From assembly GCF_001426565.1 (NCBI RefSeq), contig NZ_LMFA01000022.1:293254-357253 (forward strand): 64,000 nt of DNA. Reading direction: 5' to 3'. Under the pieces are notes generated by a model. The model was not told the DNA's origin. It made no database searches and saw only the letters and a program-made list of their open reading frames with translations. This document shows, piece by piece, positions 62,305 to 64,000 of this stretch; within the stretch, counting starts at the first letter, position 1; each line of letters starts with the position of its first letter. This DNA comes from Rhizobium sp. Root482 (GTDB lineage: Bacteria; Pseudomonadota; Alphaproteobacteria; Rhizobiales; Rhizobiaceae). The position numbers and the translations under genes were made by a program.

Positions 62305-62361
62305 GTTTGACGATAACGGCGGATGGGCAAACCCGACCCACCGACAATCGAAAGCGCTGTC

Positions 62362-63519
62362 ATGACGGACTTCATCTTCAACACGACGAAATCGATTGTC
62401 TGCGAGGCCGGCGCCAGCACCAGAATGGCGGAGATCGCCGGGCCGGTGCTCGGCGAGCGTATCGTGCTTGTTACCGATAAGGGCGTTCGCGCGCTCGGGC
62501 TTGCCGACCGGCCGCTGGCGTCGCTTGAGACTGCCGGCATCGAGGTGGCGATTTTCGATGAGGTCGCGGCCGATCCGCCGGAAAGCAATATCCTGGCGCT
62601 GGTCGATGTCGTCCTCAGGCATCGCGCCACCGGAATCCTCGCGATCGGCGGCGGGTCGCCGATGGATGTCGCCAAGGTCGCGGCGCTGCTTTCGCGCAGC
62701 GGTGAAAACCTCTCCGACGTTTATGGCGTCAATCTCGCCAAGGGGCCTCGTCTGCCGCTGGTTCTGGTGCCGACGACGGCCGGCACCGGGTCGGAGGTCA
62801 CGCCCATCGCCATCGTGACGACGGGCAGCGCGGAAAAGAAGGGTGTCGTCACGCCGCTCCTTTTGCCGGATATCGCAGTTCTCGACGCCGATCTTACGCT
62901 CGGCCTGCCGCCGGCGGTGACGGCCGCGACCGGTATCGACGCCATGGTGCATGCGATCGAATCCTACGCCTCGGCGTCGGCCAACAATAATCCGATTTCA
63001 CGCGGGCTGGCGAAACAGGCGCTTTGCCTGATCGGCGCCAATATCCGCGAAGCGGTGTTCAACGGTCGGAACAGGGAGGCGCGCGGCGCGATGCTGCTTG
63101 GCTCCTTGCTCGCCGGGCAGGCCTTCGCCAATTCGCCGGTCGCCGCCGTCCATGCACTCGCCTATCCGATCGGCGGGCATTTTCACGTGCCGCATGGGCT
63201 TTCGAACGCGCTGGTTCTGGCGCATGTGCTGCGGTTCAACCTGCCGGACGGCGCCGCCGCCTACGCCGAAATCGCCGCCGATGCATTTCCGGACCTTACC
63301 GCCATTCCGGCGGAATCCCGCGCGGAAGCTTTCGTCGAAGCCCTGGCCGGCCTTGGACGGGAACTTGGTCTGCCGCAGCGGCTGCGGGACGTGGATATCC
63401 CGCAAGAGGCGCTCGCCATGATGGCGAAGGACGCAATGAAGCAGGGGCGCCTTCTCGTCAACAATCCGCGGCCGATGACCGAGGCGGATGCATTGGCAAT
63501 CTATCAGGCCGCCTATTGA
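62362..63519 (+). CDS. iron-containing alcohol dehydrogenase (group III)
   Basis: Metal-dependent dehydrogenase of 385 residues. ATG 62362 gives the usual start TDFIFNTTKSIVCEAGA. The NAD-binding motif is ILAIGGGSPMDVAKVAALL, then VPTTAGTGSEVTPIAIVT. Metal ligands are visible as Asp and His in ATGIDAMVHAIESYAS and two His in HALAYPIGGHFHVPHG. It would oxidise or reduce a small alcohol/aldehyde pair in the cytoplasm; maleylacetate reductase-like enzymes belong to the same fold. No neighbouring pathway identifies the substrate. It is convergent with a truncated peptidase gene. Confidence 0.92.
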   Translation: MTDFIFNTTKSIVCEAGASTRMAEIAGPVLGERIVLVTDKGVRALGLADRPLASLETAGIEVAIFDEVAADPPESNILALVDVVLRHRATGILAIGGGSPMDVAKVAALLSRSGENLSDVYGVNLAKGPRLPLVLVPTTAGTGSEVTPIAIVTTGSAEKKGVVTPLLLPDIAVLDADLTLGLPPAVTAATGIDAMVHAIESYASASANNNPISRGLAKQALCLIGANIREAVFNGRNREARGAMLLGSLLAGQAFANSPVAAVHALAYPIGGHFHVPHGLSNALVLAHVLRFNLPDGAAAYAEIAADAFPDLTAIPAESRAEAFVEALAGLGRELGLPQRLRDVDIPQEALAMMAKDAMKQGRLLVNNPRPMTEADALAIYQAAY

Positions 63520-63566
63520 GCAGGCGGCGATCAGGCTACCGGAAATCCCCGCAGGAAGTTCGGCTG

Positions 63567-64000
63567 CTATGCCTTCAGCCAATCCGCCAGCGAGTGGCGG
63601 AGCTCGCCGCCGCGGCCAATGAATTCCGCTGTGGACAGCAGGGAATTGAGAACCGCTTCCTCGGTCGCCTCGGCGCTGGCTCGGAACAGGAGATCCATCC
63701 GATTTTCGTTGAGCAGGCTCTGGCTGACGAGATCGGACGCCTGATCGTGGTCGATCGTGTTTGCCGTGGTGAAGGCGATCGAGATATCGCCGCTGCCATG
63801 GCCCCAGAACGAACCCAGCCTTGCAAGACCGGCGGCCGCCCGGCGCGCCATTCGCTTCAATTGACGGGATTCCAACGGTATATCCGTTGCCAGAATGATG
63901 ATGACGGAGCCTTTTTCAGGTGTTTCCGGCCGGGCAACCCCTCCTTCGGGGTGGGGACGGCGGCCGTCCGGAAGGACGAGATCGCCCGCATTGCCGAAAT
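63567..64000 (-). CDS. P1/DmpA-family aminopeptidase, 5'-truncated
   Basis: The C-terminal part (about 144 residues) of a self-processing N-terminal nucleophile peptidase. The frame is open to the window edge, so the start lies outside. The autocleavage region reads PEKGSVIIILATDIPLESRQ, with the Ser that becomes the N-terminal nucleophile after cleavage at Gly-Ser. GLARLGSFWGHGSGDISIAF follows, typical of DmpA and beta-peptidyl aminopeptidase BapA. The ending LLSTAEFIGRGGELRHSLAD also fits. The substrate could be a D- or beta-amino acid peptide or amide. Confidence 0.87.
   Translation of the reverse strand, partial: FGNAGDLVLPDGRRPHPEGGVARPETPEKGSVIIILATDIPLESRQLKRMARRAAAGLARLGSFWGHGSGDISIAFTTANTIDHDQASDLVSQSLLNENRMDLLFRASAEATEEAVLNSLLSTAEFIGRGGELRHSLADWLKA

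Overview
The window is high-GC (low 60s % by eye), densely packed alphaproteobacterial DNA. Translationally coupled operons, frequent GTG/TTG starts, pcaDCHGB next to divergent pcaQ, pcaIJF next to divergent pcaR, pobA next to pobR, many LivKHMGF-type ABC importers and a rhizobial-type intergenic palindrome all point to the Rhizobiales, probably Rhizobiaceae or a close relative. I saw no rRNA, tRNA, CRISPR, transposase or prophage gene. Nearly everything is aromatic and small-molecule catabolism, transport and regulation.

Region A (1-21.6 kb) reads as tryptophan/kynurenine/anthranilate catabolism. A 5'-truncated 2-aminobenzoate-CoA ligase overlaps tryptophan 2,3-dioxygenase, followed by a first complete Liv-type ABC importer. 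Convergent to it is an operon for a TrpX-type ABC importer (binding protein, ATPase, permease) that ends in kynureninase. A divergent GntR/FCD regulator and a PLP-dependent dehydratase follow. A MarR regulator with a strong palindromic operator precedes a tightly coupled operon: fused anthraniloyl-CoA monooxygenase/reductase, SDR, enoyl-CoA hydratase, acyl-CoA dehydrogenase, hotdog thioesterase, Rid-family protein and a hydratase/3-hydroxyacyl-CoA dehydrogenase fusion. Together these would take tryptophan through kynurenine and anthranilate to anthraniloyl-CoA, then dearomatise and beta-oxidise it. No kynurenine formamidase was seen in the window.

Region B (21.6-38.5 kb) is the protocatechuate branch of the beta-ketoadipate pathway. 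It holds pcaF, pcaJ and pcaI with divergent IclR-type pcaR, a sulfite-oxidase-like gene, pobR/pobA, an OsmC-like gene, pcaQ divergent from pcaDCHGB, and a second Liv-type importer matching the PcaQ-controlled PcaMNVWX protocatechuate transporter. PcaR-like and PcaQ-like operators can be read directly in the intergenic DNA.

Region C (38.5-44.4 kb) is a five-gene leftward operon: GNAT, AsnB-type amidotransferase, free-standing acyl carrier protein, AMP-forming acyl ligase and an NadE-like synthetase. It looks like an uncharacterised small-molecule assembly line and is the best candidate here for an undescribed system.

Region D (44.7-64 kb) holds a DUF892 protein; an Lrp/AsnC-controlled set (class-V PLP enzyme, persulfide-dioxygenase-like MBL enzyme, TauE/SafE exporter) that looks like cysteine-sulfur disposal; an ScfR-like regulator, single-domain response regulator, small membrane protein and transporter-histidine kinase hybrid, divergent from a third Liv-type importer; a CLC channel with CBS domains divergent from a MarR regulator; an iron-type alcohol dehydrogenase; and a truncated P1/DmpA-family peptidase.

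A recurring feature is a stem-loop or palindrome just downstream of the binding-protein gene in all four ABC importer operons, before the membrane and ATPase genes.
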